Assembly (NCBI RefSeq): GCF_000239815.1
Contig: NZ_CAFK01000246.1
Location: forward strand, 1 to 64,000
Direction: 5' to 3'
DNA length: 64,000 nt
DNA from: Bradyrhizobium sp. STM 3843
GTDB lineage: Bacteria; Pseudomonadota; Alphaproteobacteria; Rhizobiales; Xanthobacteraceae
The position numbers and the translations under genes were made by a program. The notes under the pieces are model-generated. The model saw only the letters and a list, made by a program, of their open reading frames with translations. It was not told where the DNA came from and made no database searches. This document shows, piece by piece, positions 26,179-36,800 of the stretch. Every line of letters begins with the position of its first letter. Position 1 is the stretch's first letter.

Positions 26179-26715
26179 ATGCGCATCGACGCCATCCCGA
26201 TCGGGAAAGATCCGCCGCGCGACGTCAACGTCGTCATCGAAGTACCGGTGGGTGGCGAACCGATCAAATACGAGCTCGACAAGGACGCCGGCACGCTGTT
26301 CGTCGATCGCTTCCTCTACACGGCGATGCGCTATCCCGGGAATTACGGCTTCATCCCGCACACGCTGTCGAACGACGGCGACCCCTGCGACGTCCTGATC
26401 GCCAACACCCGCGCCATCGTGCCGGGTGCTGTCATGAGCGTGCGCCCGGTCGGCGTGCTCCTGATGGAGGACGAGGCCGGCGGTGACGAGAAGATCATCG
26501 CAGTGCCGTCCTCCAAGCTCACCCAGCGCTACGACAAGGTGCGCACCTACAGCGACCTGCCGGACATTACGCTGGCGCAGATCCAGCACTTCTACGAGCA
26601 CTACAAGGACCTCGAGCCCGGCAAATGGGTCAAGGTGCTGCGCTGGGGCAATGCCGACGACGCGCATCAGCTGATCGCCGAAGGCATCGCCCGCGCCAAG
26701 GCGGCGAAGAAGTAG
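26179..26715 (+). CDS. ppa: Inorganic pyrophosphatase (family I)
   Basis: A 178-residue enzyme, normal for the hexameric bacterial type. The signature D-x-D-P-x-D is present (DGDPCDVLI), as are the conserved start IPIGKDPP and YPGNYGFIP. It hydrolyses pyrophosphate and so drives biosynthetic reactions in the cytoplasm. The frame opens upstream, but the ATG at 26179 has CGGAG seven bases before it and matches the family start. A hairpin terminator follows at 26772. Confidence 0.97.
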   Translation: MRIDAIPIGKDPPRDVNVVIEVPVGGEPIKYELDKDAGTLFVDRFLYTAMRYPGNYGFIPHTLSNDGDPCDVLIANTRAIVPGAVMSVRPVGVLLMEDEAGGDEKIIAVPSSKLTQRYDKVRTYSDLPDITLAQIQHFYEHYKDLEPGKWVKVLRWGNADDAHQLIAEGIARAKAAKK

Positions 26716-26771
26716 GCGCGGCTGCCACGCAACCCGCGATAGACTTCTTCACAAGCTTTGAGGCAAGGTCA

Positions 26772-26806
26772 ACGACGTCGCAAGCGAGGCTTGCGGCGTC
26801 GTTTTG
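26772..26806 (+). terminator. Rho-independent terminator after ppa
   Basis: acgacgtcgcaag (26772-26784) pairs with cttgcggcgtcgt (26790-26802) with one mismatch around a five-base loop, followed by a short T run. It lies 56 bases past the ppa stop and just before the M20 peptidase start. Confidence 0.75.
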
Positions 26807-26823
26807 CTGTGGGGGTAAGTGCG

Positions 26824-28305
26824 ATGGGCCGGCTGCTCAGGATCGTGAGGACTATCACTCTGCTCGCAGTGTTCGCCGTGATAGTCGTGCTCGCGGTCCT
26901 CACCTTTAATACCGAGCGCCAGGGATCGCGCCAGCTGCAGGTCACTGCGCTGCCGAAAATCTCGATCGAACCGCAGGCCGCGGCACAGCGACTGGCCGAA
27001 GCCGTGCGCTTCCGCACCATCTCCAGCTATGACGATCCCGAGCAGAATGCCGACGCCTTTGCGGCCCTGAAGGCGCACATCGAAACCAGCTTTCCGGCAT
27101 TTCACGCCGCCGCCAAGCAGGAGGTGATCGCAGGCCATAGCCTGCTCTACACATGGCCCGGCAGCGATCCCGCTCTGAAGCCGATCGCGCTGCTCGCGCA
27201 TCAGGACGTGGTGCCGATCGCACCGGGCACGGAAGCCGACTGGAGCGAGCCGCCGTTCGCGGGCCACATCAAGGACGGCTTCATCTGGGGCCGTGGCGCC
27301 TGGGACGACAAGGGCAATCTCTATGCGATGCTCGAAGCGGCTGATGCGCTGGCGAAGGCCGGCCTCACACCGAAGCGCACGATCTATTTCGGCTTCGGCC
27401 ATGACGAGGAGGTCGGCGGCACCAGGGGCGCCAAGGCGATCGCAGCATCGCTGGCGGCGCGCAATGTCCGGCTCGACTTCGTCCTCGACGAAGGCCTGCT
27501 GATCTCCGAAGGCGGCATCAAGGGCCTCGCGAAACCTGCGGCGCTGATCGGCGTCGGCGAGAAGGGCTATGCGACCCTGATTCTGACAGCGAAGGCGACG
27601 CCGGGCCATTCCTCGATGCCGCCGCACGACACCGCGATCGGCATGATGAGCGCGGCGCTGGCAAAGCTCGAGGCCGACAAGCTACCGATGCGGATCGACG
27701 GCGTGGTCGGCGAAATGTTCGCGACGCTGGCGCCGGAGATGAGTGGCTTCAACCGCGTGGCCCTGTCCAATCTCTGGCTGTTCAAACCGCTGCTGCTACG
27801 CGAATTCGAAAAGACCGGCCCCACCGAAGCCATGGTGCGCACCACCACGGCGCTGACGATCTTCAACGCCGGCGACAAGGACAATGTGCTGCCGGGCGTG
27901 GCATCGGCCACGGTGAATTTCCGCCTGCTGCCGGGCGACACCCAAGCCAGCGTGATCGATCATGTCACGCGCACCATCGCCAATGACCACGTCGCGATCG
28001 CGCCGGTTGCGAGCAACACCGAGCCGCCGCCGGTGACCTCGATCGCAAGCGCTCCCTATCAACTGATGAGCCGCACCATCCGCGAGATCTTTCCCGATGC
28101 CGTGGTGGCGCCGGGCCTGATGATCGGCGGCACCGACTCGCGGCATTATGTCGGCGTTGCCGACAACCTCTTCCGCTTCTCGCCGCTGCGGGCCACCAAC
28201 GAGGATCTCAAGCGCTTTCACGGCACCAACGAACGGCTCTCGGTCGACGGCTATGCCGACATGATCCGCTTCTACCGGCGGCTGCTGGAGGCGAGCGCCT
28301 CCTGA
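26824..28305 (+). CDS. Membrane-anchored M20-family metallopeptidase
   Basis: A 493-residue protein: one N-terminal membrane segment (about 7-27), then an M20 peptidase domain of the carboxypeptidase-S/PM20D1 type. Zinc ligands and catalytic residues are visible in LLAHQDVVP, GRGAWDDKG, HDEEVGG and GGTDSRHY. The lid/dimerisation domain lies between about residues 235 and 370. It probably hydrolyses N-acyl amino acids or peptides on the periplasmic side. The start at 26824 follows GGGGGTAAG; the frame opens 66 bases upstream within the ppa terminator. Confidence 0.88.
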   Translation: MGRLLRIVRTITLLAVFAVIVVLAVLTFNTERQGSRQLQVTALPKISIEPQAAAQRLAEAVRFRTISSYDDPEQNADAFAALKAHIETSFPAFHAAAKQEVIAGHSLLYTWPGSDPALKPIALLAHQDVVPIAPGTEADWSEPPFAGHIKDGFIWGRGAWDDKGNLYAMLEAADALAKAGLTPKRTIYFGFGHDEEVGGTRGAKAIAASLAARNVRLDFVLDEGLLISEGGIKGLAKPAALIGVGEKGYATLILTAKATPGHSSMPPHDTAIGMMSAALAKLEADKLPMRIDGVVGEMFATLAPEMSGFNRVALSNLWLFKPLLLREFEKTGPTEAMVRTTTALTIFNAGDKDNVLPGVASATVNFRLLPGDTQASVIDHVTRTIANDHVAIAPVASNTEPPPVTSIASAPYQLMSRTIREIFPDAVVAPGLMIGGTDSRHYVGVADNLFRFSPLRATNEDLKRFHGTNERLSVDGYADMIRFYRRLLEASAS

Positions 28306-28460
28306 GGCAAGCCAAGCCCGCTGATAGAAGACGCATGGCGCCGCCAGGCGGCCGCGCCTCGTCTTGCGCCCCCGGTACATTTACGGGTTCTTAGCCATCC
28401 GGCTTTACGCTGTTTCGGATCAATCCGTGCGCCCCAGCGCGGGGCGGAGTGGAGGGTCCG

Positions 28461-28772
28461 ATGGCAGAACGGCAGAAGGGCGAGCGCGTCGTTTTCGAGC
28501 GCGGCATCCCCGCCTTCATGATGGGCATCGACGGAACCTGGCGGCGCAATTGCACCATCGAGGATGTGTCCGAGACCGGCGCCAAACTGACTGTCGACGG
28601 CTCGGTCGAGGGATTGCACCTGAAGGAGTTCTTCCTGCTGTTGTCGTCCACGGGCCTGGCCTATCGGCGTTGCGAACTCGCCTGGGTGAACGGCGACCAG
28701 ATCGGCGTTAACTTCTTGAAGCTTGGCGACCGTAAGAAGAAGGCCAACCGCCGCGCGGCCGAGGACGCCTGA
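28461..28772 (+). CDS. PilZ-domain protein
   Basis: A 103-residue protein that is nearly all PilZ domain. The D/N-x-S-x-x-G motif is present as EDVSETGAKL (about 33-42); the upstream basic pair of the R-x-x-x-R motif appears as E-R-x-x-x-E-R-G and is not a perfect match. PilZ domains bind cyclic-di-GMP; whether this one does is uncertain because of that arginine motif. The start follows GGAGGG. Small single-domain PilZ proteins are common in Bradyrhizobium. Confidence 0.82.
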   Translation: MAERQKGERVVFERGIPAFMMGIDGTWRRNCTIEDVSETGAKLTVDGSVEGLHLKEFFLLLSSTGLAYRRCELAWVNGDQIGVNFLKLGDRKKKANRRAAEDA

Positions 28773-28920
28773 TTGCCGGGAGCCGCGGCGCTTTAACGCT
28801 GCCAAACTACCGTAGAATCCGCGTCGCATAATCGTCATCACGGCTCGCTATCGCAGCGGGTCGAGACGATTCATGCCCGCCGTGGTATGATTCGGGTTCC
28901 CTGGTTCGAGACGCCGAAGG

Positions 28921-29643
28921 ATGCCTGTGAAGCCGCACAAAGCCATGGTTCTCGCCGCCGGTCTGGGCCTGCGCATGCGCCCACTGACGGACAGCGTGCC
29001 GAAGCCGCTGGTACGCGTTGCCGGCCGGCCGCTGCTCGACCATGTGCTGGACCGGCTCGCCGAGGCCGGCGTCACCGAGGCGGTGGTCAATGTGCATTAT
29101 CTGCCGGACCAGATCATCGATCATGTCGCGAGCCGCAGGGCGCCGCGGGTGATCATCTCCGACGAGCGCGACCAGGTGCTCGGTACCGGCGGCGGCGTGG
29201 TGAAGGCGCTGCCGCTGCTCGGCCACGAGCCGTTCTTCCATGTCAATTCCGACACGATGTGGATCGAAGGCGTGCGGCACAATCTGACGCGGCTGGCCGA
29301 TGCCTTCGATCCGGAGCGGATGGACATCCTGCTCCTGATGGCGCCGACCGCCAGCTCGATCGGCTATAGCGGCCAGGGCGACTATTCGATGCTGGCCGAC
29401 GGCGCCTTGCGCAAGCGCCGGGAACATCAGGTGGTTCCGTTCGTCTATGCAGGCGCGGCGATCATCTCGCCGGCGATCTTCGATGGCGCGCCGCAGGGCG
29501 ATTTCTCGCTGGTGACGATGTTCGACAAGGCGAACGAACAGGACCGTCTGTTCGGCCTGCGGCTTGATGGCGTCTGGATGCATGTCGGCACGCCCGAGGC
29601 AGTCAGCGCTGCGGAAGAGGCGCTGCTGGAGAGCGCGGCGTAG
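28921..29643 (+). CDS. murU: N-acetylmuramate-1-phosphate uridylyltransferase-like nucleotidyltransferase
   Basis: A 240-residue nucleotidyltransferase. The signature is MVLAAGLGLRMRPLTDSVPKPLV (GLG-x-R-M-x-P-x-T), followed by the metal-binding HVNSDTMW. Best match from memory is MurU, which activates recycled N-acetylmuramate 1-phosphate to UDP-MurNAc in peptidoglycan recycling. In relatives it usually sits after a sugar kinase (amgK) and tsaE and directly before addB. Here no kinase precedes it and a 983-base repeat-rich gap separates it from addB. Another sugar nucleotidyltransferase cannot be excluded. Confidence 0.8.
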   Translation: MPVKPHKAMVLAAGLGLRMRPLTDSVPKPLVRVAGRPLLDHVLDRLAEAGVTEAVVNVHYLPDQIIDHVASRRAPRVIISDERDQVLGTGGGVVKALPLLGHEPFFHVNSDTMWIEGVRHNLTRLADAFDPERMDILLLMAPTASSIGYSGQGDYSMLADGALRKRREHQVVPFVYAGAAIISPAIFDGAPQGDFSLVTMFDKANEQDRLFGLRLDGVWMHVGTPEAVSAAEEALLESAA

Positions 29644-30210
29644 TTCACGCTCCGCCCCGAGCTCCGCTGCTGTCCCGGGACCCATATCCATCGGCGGACA
29701 TGAGAGACACGCTGCAGAGGCACGCTGCTTGACAAGCTCGCGCCCGCAAGGACGCGACCGTGATCGAGGCTGCCCGGCGGGCGAATCACATCGACGATTG
29801 CTCCTGAAATAATTCGCGACGACGACTGATCCGGCTCGAAATGGCTGCGCCGAAAAACTCATTTCACGGGCATCTTCAAGACGATCCTTCCCTCCGGGTC
29901 CTGCTGCGGAAAAATATCTCTTTCGCTTTTTCAGAAACAATGCATTCTTGCTTCGTCCCGCCTCGTTGCGAGGGGCGTACGCGTCGTCACGGACGTTGAG
30001 CGCGGGATGCGATGGACGTGTTGCTGCCGGAAGACGAACGGCGGCGATGCGGACGGCGAAATCGCGTGGTCCTGACACCCCGACGCTGGTGTCCCGCGCA
30101 ATGCGCGTCAGCGCGTTGTCGCGGACGTGACGAAGCTTTCGCTTTGCGCGGATATGGTGGCCAACAAGCCCGGTGCACCAGGGAGAGCGCGTATAAGCCG
30201 TAAACCATTC

Positions 30211-30316
30211 GCGCAGGGAAGGCCGGTGCTATCCGGCTGGACCTGTGGTTCCTGCCCCGTGCACTTTTCACGCACGGGGGCCACGGGCATCAGCCGATGC
30301 CCGGCCTTCCCTGCGC
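30211..30316. repeat. Nested inverted repeat within the dispersed element
   Basis: The outer arms gcgcagggaaggccgg (30211-30226) and ccggccttccctgcgc (30301-30316) are perfect over 16 bases; an inner hairpin ccccgtgc (30255-30262) / gcacgggg (30272-30279) sits between. Such a structure could form a large cruciform or a stable RNA fold. Confidence 0.7.
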
Positions 30317-30399
30317 CCTCCTGCTCGGTGAGGGTGACAAATGCGCAAAGCTCGGACGCGATAGGCGCCGCGAGGACGCGGATCTGCGATTTCTCCAAC

Positions 30400-30497
30400 C
30401 GTCATGCCCGCGAAGGCGGGCATCCAGTACGCCGCGGCCCCACGATCGGCAACTGCTGCCTCTGGGATACTGGGTCACCCGCCTTGCGCGGGTGACG
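30400..30497. repeat. Dispersed palindromic repeat, copy 4
   Basis: It begins cgtcatgcccgcgaaggcgg, continues catccagta, and ends tactgggtcacccgccttgc followed by gcgggtgacg. The outer and middle words match the copy at 18477-18613. It sits at the addB-proximal end of the gap. Confidence 0.7.
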
Positions 30498-30626
30498 ACA
30501 CCAGAATCTTGGCCATAGGGACAACGAAAGAGCGGTCATGACCTATCAACACCCATCCACAGGCCGTACATGACCGCGCCCCGCTCGCTGCCTATATAGA
30601 CGCTGAGGAGCCCGAATCAGCGGATC

Positions 30627-33600
30627 ATGCGCGTCTTCACCGTTCCCATCTCAGCGCCGTTCCTGCGCACCGTGATCGCGGCGCTGATTGACGGCCGCCT
30701 GGTCGATGGCTTCGAGGCGCGCTCCGATCCGGGGCGGCTGGCGAGCGCGACGCTGTATCTGCCGACCCGGCGCTCCCTGCGCGTGGCGCGCGACATGTTC
30801 CTCGAGGAACTCAAGACCGATGCCGTGGTGCTGCCGCGGTTGGTCGCGCTCGGCGATATCGATGAGGACGAGCTTGCGTTCGCCGAGGACAGTGAATCCT
30901 TCGCCGGCACGGCGCCGCTGGAGATTCCGGACAAGCTCGGCGAGCTCGAGCGCCGCCTGACTCTGGCACGCTTGGTCGCGGCCTGGGCCAAGACGCCGGT
31001 CTCCGCGCCACTGGTGGTCGGCGGCCCCGCCTCGACATTGGCGCTCGCCGGCGACCTCGCGCGGCTGATCGACGACATGGTCACGCGCGACGTCGCCTGG
31101 GATGCGCTCGACGGCCTGGTGCCCGATCAGCTCGATCGCTATTGGCAGCATTCGCTCGACTTCCTGCGCATCGCGCGCACCGCATGGCCGGCTTACCTTG
31201 AGGAGATCCAGCGCATCGAGCCGGCGGCGCGGCGCGATCTGCTGATCGCGGCGGAAGCTGCGCGTCTCACCGCCCATCCGGATGGACCGGTGGTTGCGGC
31301 CGGCTCGACCGGCTCGATGCCGGCAACGGCAAAATTCCTGCAGGCCGTGGCGAAGCTGCCCCATGGCGCCGTGGTGCTGCCGGGGCTCGATACCGACCTC
31401 GACGAGGAAGCGTGGCGCAGCATCGGCGGCATCAGGGGCGCAAACAAGACAACTAACAAGGACGCGAAGAACGACGCGGTCGGCCGCGCGCAGGCCTCCT
31501 ACAATCATCCGCAATACGCCATGCAGATGCTGCTGCGCCGCTTCGGTATCCAACGGCGCGACGTCGTCCGCCTCGCCCATCCCGCCCGCGGCGGACGCGA
31601 GGTGCTGATCTCCGAAGTGATGCGGCCGTCCGAAGCGACCGCAGCCTGGCACGACCGGCTGCGCCAGATCGACGTGGCCGCGAACATCGCGGCCGCGATG
31701 GATCATCTCGCCGTGGTCGCCGCGCCCAATCCGGAGATGGAGGCACTGGCGATCGCCATCGCGATGCGCGAGGCGCGGCATCTCGGCAAGTCGGCCGCCC
31801 TGGTGACGCCGGACCGCGCGCTGGCGCGGCGGGTGATGGCGGCGCTGACGCGCTGGCACCTGACCTTCGACGACTCCGGCGGCGATGCGCTGCTGGACAC
31901 GCCTGCCGGGATCTTTGCGCGGCTCGCGGCCGAAGTCGCCGCCAGGGGCCTCGAGCCGCCGGCCTTGCTGGCGCTGCTCAAGCATCCGCTGTGCCGGCTC
32001 GGCGCCGCATCGGGCGCATTCAGAGGCGCGATCGAGACGCTGGAATTGGCGGTCTTGCGCGGCACCAGGCCACAACCGGGCAGCGCGGGCCTGGCGCGGG
32101 ATTTCGCGCGCTTCCGCGACGAGCACACCAAGCTGCACCAGGGCGAGGTAACGTCACTGCATCAGGCCGAGCCGCGGGCGCGGCTGTCCTCGGAGCAGCT
32201 CGATCGCGCGCAAGGTCTGATCGAGCGCCTGCAGCAGGCGTTGGCGCCGCTGGAGAACCTCACCTCACCGAAGCCCTATGACTTCGCTGAGCTCGCGGCG
32301 CGGCATCGCGAGGTGCTGGCGGCGCTGTCGCGCGACGATCTCGGCCTCAGCGTCGCCTTCGCCGAACGCGATGGCGCAGGCCTGGCGCGCTGCTTCGACG
32401 ATCTGCTCAGCAAAGGCGAGCGCTGCGGCCTGATGCTTCCGCTCGCCGACTATCCCGACGTCTTCCAGACCGCGTTTAGCGATCGCGCCGTGCGACGCCC
32501 CGAGCGGCCCGGCGCGCAGCTGCAGATTTATGGTCCGCTCGAATCGCGCTTGATGCAGGCCGACCGCGTCATCGTCGGCGGGCTGATCGAGGGCGTGTGG
32601 CCGCCGGCGCCGCGCATCGATCCCTGGCTCAGCCGCCCGATGCGGCATCAGCTTGGCCTCGATCTCCCTGAAAGACGCATCGGCTTGTCGGCGCACGACT
32701 TCGCGCAGCTCCTCGGCAGCCCCGAGGTGATCCTCACCTACTCCGCCAAGGCCGGCGGCGCACCGGCGGTGGCCTCCCGCTTCCTGCATCGGCTGGAGGC
32801 GGTCGCCGGCGATATCAGTTGGAACGCTGCGACGTCGCGCGGCGAAATCTATGTGCGCTACGCCGAAGCGCTGGACCAGCCGGCGGAGGTCAGGCCGATC
32901 GCGCAGCCGATGCCGAGGCCGCCGCTGGCCGCGCGCCCCCTGCGCATGTCGGTCACCGCGATCGAGGACTGGCTGCGCGATCCCTACACCATCTTCGCCC
33001 GCTATATTCTGCGCCTTGATGCGCTCGATCCCGTCGACATGCCGCTCTCGGCCGCCGACCGCGGCTCGGCGATCCATCAGGCGATCGGCGAGTTCACGGA
33101 AAACTTCGCACAAGCTTTGCCGCTCCATCCCGCTCACGCGCTGCGCCTGATCGGTGAGAAACATTTCGCGCCGCTGATGGAACGCCCCGAAGCCCGTGCC
33201 CTGTGGTGGCCACGCTTCCAGCGGATCGCGACGTGGTTTGCCGCCTGGGAGAGCGCGCGGCGCGAGCACATCGAAGAATTGACCGCCGAGATCCGCGGCG
33301 AGATCGGCATTCCGCTCGGCGACAACAGGACCTTCACCTTGTCCGCGCGCGCCGACCGGATCGAGCGCCGCAGCGACGGCTCCTTCGCGATCCTCGACTA
33401 CAAGACCGGACAGCCGCCGACCGGCAAGCAGGTCAGGATGGGACTGGCGCCGCAGCTGACGCTGGAAGCGGCGATCCTGCGCGAGGGCGGCTTCGAAGGG
33501 ATTCCGGCCGGCAGCCTGGTCGGCCAGCTCGCTTATGTCAGGCTGTCCGGCAACAATCCGCCGGGCGAAGAGCGCGTGCTGGAATTGAAGATCAACAAGG

Positions 33601-33803
33601 GTGATGCGCCGCAGCCGCCCGATGCCGCCGCACGCGAGGCGCGTGACAAGCTCGAAGCGCTGATCCGCAGCTTCGAGGACGAGAACCAGGCCTACACCTC
33701 CTTGAACCTGTCGATGTGGGCGAACCGCTACGGTGCCTATGACGACCTCGCGCGCATCAAGGAATGGTCGGCGGCGGGCGGATTGGGGATCGAGGAATGG
33801 TGA
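30627..33803 (+). CDS. addB: Double-strand break repair protein AddB
   Basis: A 1058-residue alphaproteobacterial AddB. The N-terminal part is an inactivated helicase-like fold (LYLPTRRSLRVARDMF), and the C-terminal part is a RecB-type nuclease with DYKTGQPPTGKQ and a downstream Q-x-T-L-E-A. With AddA it resects double-strand ends and recognises recombination hotspots. The gene ends within addA: its stop overlaps the addA start by seven bases. A possible -10 box (TATATA) lies just upstream, and the start ATG is at 30627. Confidence 0.95.
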   Translation: MRVFTVPISAPFLRTVIAALIDGRLVDGFEARSDPGRLASATLYLPTRRSLRVARDMFLEELKTDAVVLPRLVALGDIDEDELAFAEDSESFAGTAPLEIPDKLGELERRLTLARLVAAWAKTPVSAPLVVGGPASTLALAGDLARLIDDMVTRDVAWDALDGLVPDQLDRYWQHSLDFLRIARTAWPAYLEEIQRIEPAARRDLLIAAEAARLTAHPDGPVVAAGSTGSMPATAKFLQAVAKLPHGAVVLPGLDTDLDEEAWRSIGGIRGANKTTNKDAKNDAVGRAQASYNHPQYAMQMLLRRFGIQRRDVVRLAHPARGGREVLISEVMRPSEATAAWHDRLRQIDVAANIAAAMDHLAVVAAPNPEMEALAIAIAMREARHLGKSAALVTPDRALARRVMAALTRWHLTFDDSGGDALLDTPAGIFARLAAEVAARGLEPPALLALLKHPLCRLGAASGAFRGAIETLELAVLRGTRPQPGSAGLARDFARFRDEHTKLHQGEVTSLHQAEPRARLSSEQLDRAQGLIERLQQALAPLENLTSPKPYDFAELAARHREVLAALSRDDLGLSVAFAERDGAGLARCFDDLLSKGERCGLMLPLADYPDVFQTAFSDRAVRRPERPGAQLQIYGPLESRLMQADRVIVGGLIEGVWPPAPRIDPWLSRPMRHQLGLDLPERRIGLSAHDFAQLLGSPEVILTYSAKAGGAPAVASRFLHRLEAVAGDISWNAATSRGEIYVRYAEALDQPAEVRPIAQPMPRPPLAARPLRMSVTAIEDWLRDPYTIFARYILRLDALDPVDMPLSAADRGSAIHQAIGEFTENFAQALPLHPAHALRLIGEKHFAPLMERPEARALWWPRFQRIATWFAAWESARREHIEELTAEIRGEIGIPLGDNRTFTLSARADRIERRSDGSFAILDYKTGQPPTGKQVRMGLAPQLTLEAAILREGGFEGIPAGSLVGQLAYVRLSGNNPPGEERVLELKINKGDAPQPPDAAAREARDKLEALIRSFEDENQAYTSLNLSMWANRYGAYDDLARIKEWSAAGGLGIEEW

Positions 33804-36800
33804 AGGCGCCGCGCCCGATTCCTGCAGCCGTGCGCGAGGCGCAGACCCGCGCCTCGAACCCGGCCGCGTCAGCGTTTGTGTCGGCCAATGCCGGCTCGGG
33901 CAAGACCCACGTGCTGGTCCAGCGCGTGATCCGGCTTTTGCTCGACGGCGTACCGCCGGAAAAGATCCTCTGCATCACCTTCACCAAGGCCGCGGCCGCC
34001 AACATGGCGGAGCGCGTGTTCTCGACTTTGGGCCATTGGGTCACGCTCGACGACACCGCGCTCGATCATGCGATCAAAGAGGCCGGCATTCCGCATCCCG
34101 ATGCCGCGCTGCGTGCCGCTGCACGAAAGCTGTTCGCGAGCGCCCTGGAGACGCCGGGTGGGTTGAAGGTGCAGACCATCCACGCGTTGTGCACGCGGCT
34201 GCTGCAGCAGTTTCCGTTCGAGGCCAATGTGCCGGCGCGCTTTGCTGTGCTGGACGAGCGCGACCAGACCGAGATGATGGAGCGCGCCAACCTGAAGGTG
34301 CTGCTGGATGCCTCGCGCGCACCCGACAGCGCCATCGGCCGCGCGCTCCAGGTCGCAATGGCGAGCGCGGCCGACGTCACCTTCAAGGACGTGGTCCGTG
34401 AGGCCTGTCTCAGCCGCGATCATTTCATGGCCTGGACCGATGGCGCTGACCATGTCGATGTCGCCGCGGCACAGCTCTCACAAGTGCTCGGCGTCGCGGC
34501 CACTGACACGGTCGAGGCGATCGAGCGCGACATCCTCGACGGCCCCAATCTGCCGCGCGCCGACTGGCTGCAGATCGCCGCGCAGCTCGACGCCGGCGCC
34601 AAGACCGAGCAGAAGCAGGCGGATCAACTGCGCGCGGCGCTCGCCTTCTCCGGCAGCGACCAGGTCGATGAATATCTCTGCCTGTTCCTGACCGACGACA
34701 AGCAGCCGCGGAAATCCCTGCTGACCAAGAAATTCGCCGACGCCAATCCAGCGGTGGCCGCGTTGTTCGAGGCCGAAGCGCGCCGGCTCGACCTGCTGAT
34801 CGAAAAGCGCCGCGCTGCAATCATGCGCGACCGCACGGAGGCCTTGCTGCGGATTGCGACAGCGGCCGCAGCGAACTACCGGCGCGAGAAGCAGGAGCGC
34901 GGCCTCCTCGACTATGACGACCTGATCGACAAGACGCTGGCGATGCTCAACCGCGTCTCTTCGGGCTGGGTGCACTATAAGCTCGACCGCGGCGTCGACC
35001 ATGTGCTGATCGATGAGGCTCAGGATACGAGTCCCCGGCAATGGGAGATCGTCGCCCATATCATCGAGGAGTTCACCGCCGGTGTCGGCGCCCGCGACGA
35101 CCTAGTCCGTACCATCTTTGCCGTCGGTGACGAGAAGCAGTCGATCTTTTCGTTCCAGGGCGCAGACCCGCATGAGTTCGACGCGCGGCGGCGGCAGCTG
35201 CAGAAGCGCTTCACCGAAGCGGGGCTGACCTTCGATCCCGTCTCCTTCACCTATTCGTTCCGCTCCGGTCCGGTCATTCTGCATGCCGTCGATCAGGTGT
35301 TCCGCGATCCGCAAATCTATCGCAGCATCCATTCGCCCGATATCGGCTATCCCATCCATAACTCACTGGCTGACGCCGGCCCGAGCCTGGTCGAGCTCTG
35401 GAGCTTGTGCGAGCGCGACGACACCAAGGACATCGAGGGCTGGCGCGCGCCATTCGACGGCGTCGCGGTGACGAGCCCCGAGGTGAAGCTCGCCCGGCGC
35501 ATCCAGGCCGAGATCAAGCGGCTGATCCGCGATGGCACCATGACCGGCCATGATGGCTCGCGCCGGCGCTTGAGCTACGGCGACATGCTCATCCTGGTAC
35601 GCCGGCGCGGCAACGCATTCGATGCCGTGATCCAGGCACTCAAGCACGCCGGCATTCCGGTCGCGGGTGCCGACCGTCTGAAGCTGACCGAGCACATCGC
35701 GATCATTGACCTGATGAACCTCGCCGACGCGCTTCTGCTGCCGAAAGACGATCTCGCGCTCGCGACCGCGCTGAAAAGCCCGCTGTTCGGCCTGACCGAC
35801 GATGATCTCTTCACTTTAGCCTGGCAGCGCAGGGGATCCTTGCGCGAGGCGCTGGTGGCGCATGCGGCCGCGGACGAGCGCTTGCAGCGCGTGGTGCGGC
35901 GGCTGCAGCAATGCGAGCGCCGCGCCGGCGAAGAGACGCCGTTCGGCTTCTATGCCTGGCTGCTCGGCGGCGATGGCGGCCGCCGCCGCATCCTGGCGCG
36001 GCTCGGCCACGAAGCCAACGATGCGCTGGATGAATTCCTCGAGCTCGCTCTGTCCTACGAAAGCAAGGCGCCGGCCTCGTTGCAGGGCTTCATGGCCTGG
36101 CTGCGCGCCGCCGACACCGAGGTGAAGCGCGACATGGAAATCTCGCGCGACGAAGTACGCGTGATGACCGTGCACGGCGCGAAGGGCCTGGAGGCATCAG
36201 TCGTCTTCCTGGTCGATACGACGTCCTCGCCGTCCGATACGCAGCGGTTGCGGCTGATCCATGTGCCAGATGGCGAGAAGGAGATCGTGGTCTGGGCTGG
36301 ACGCAAAGCCGACGATCCCAAACCTGTCGCAGCCGCGCGCGCGGCGATGCTGCAGGAGACCGAGGACGAATATCGGCGCCTGCTCTATGTCGCGATGACC
36401 CGTGCGGCCGACCGGCTCGTCATCGGCGGCTGCATGCCCGGCAACATGAACAATGTCCGCCCCGGCAGCTGGTACGACCTGATGGCGCGCGGGCTCGATG
36501 CGGCCGGTCTTCAGGTGCAGACCATCGAGACGCCGGACGGACCGGTGAAGCGCTACGCACGCGCCGAAGACATTGCGGCGCTGCCCGGCGCGGAGGAGCG
36601 GCGCGTCACCGCCGAAGCGATCGAGCTGCCGTCCTGGCTGCGCATCGAGGCCGCGGAGGCGCCTGCCGCTGATCTGGTGTTGCGGCCGTCCGATCCCGGC
36701 GCTGGCGAACAGCGCCGGGCGAAGGCGGGCGAGGCGATGATGGCGCGGAGCGAGGCGATGCAGCGCGGCACGCTGGTGCATCGCCTGTTGCAATCCCTGC

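Larger units (their letters stand above)
29644..30626. other. Repeat-rich gene-free stretch between murU and addB
   Basis: No convincing gene is visible in 983 bases. Short frames in 29948-30495 translate into arginine-, alanine- and proline-rich peptides of a kind I recall seeing many times as spurious proteins in Bradyrhizobium genomes, so a dispersed repeat is likely. It contains a nested inverted repeat (30211-30316) and a REP-like copy (30400-30497). Near 30591 a TATATA lies just before addB and may be its -10 box. The segment 29650-29950 shows nothing firm. Confidence 0.55.

Noticed and set aside
29948..30495. Two short frames in the murU-addB gap
   Set aside because: Translations look like the recurrent spurious peptides of Bradyrhizobium repeat elements; they overlap large inverted repeats.
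18477..30497. CRISPR array from repeated palindromic words
   Set aside because: The repeats are thousands of bases apart, with no regular spacers and no cas genes; they fit a REP-type family.
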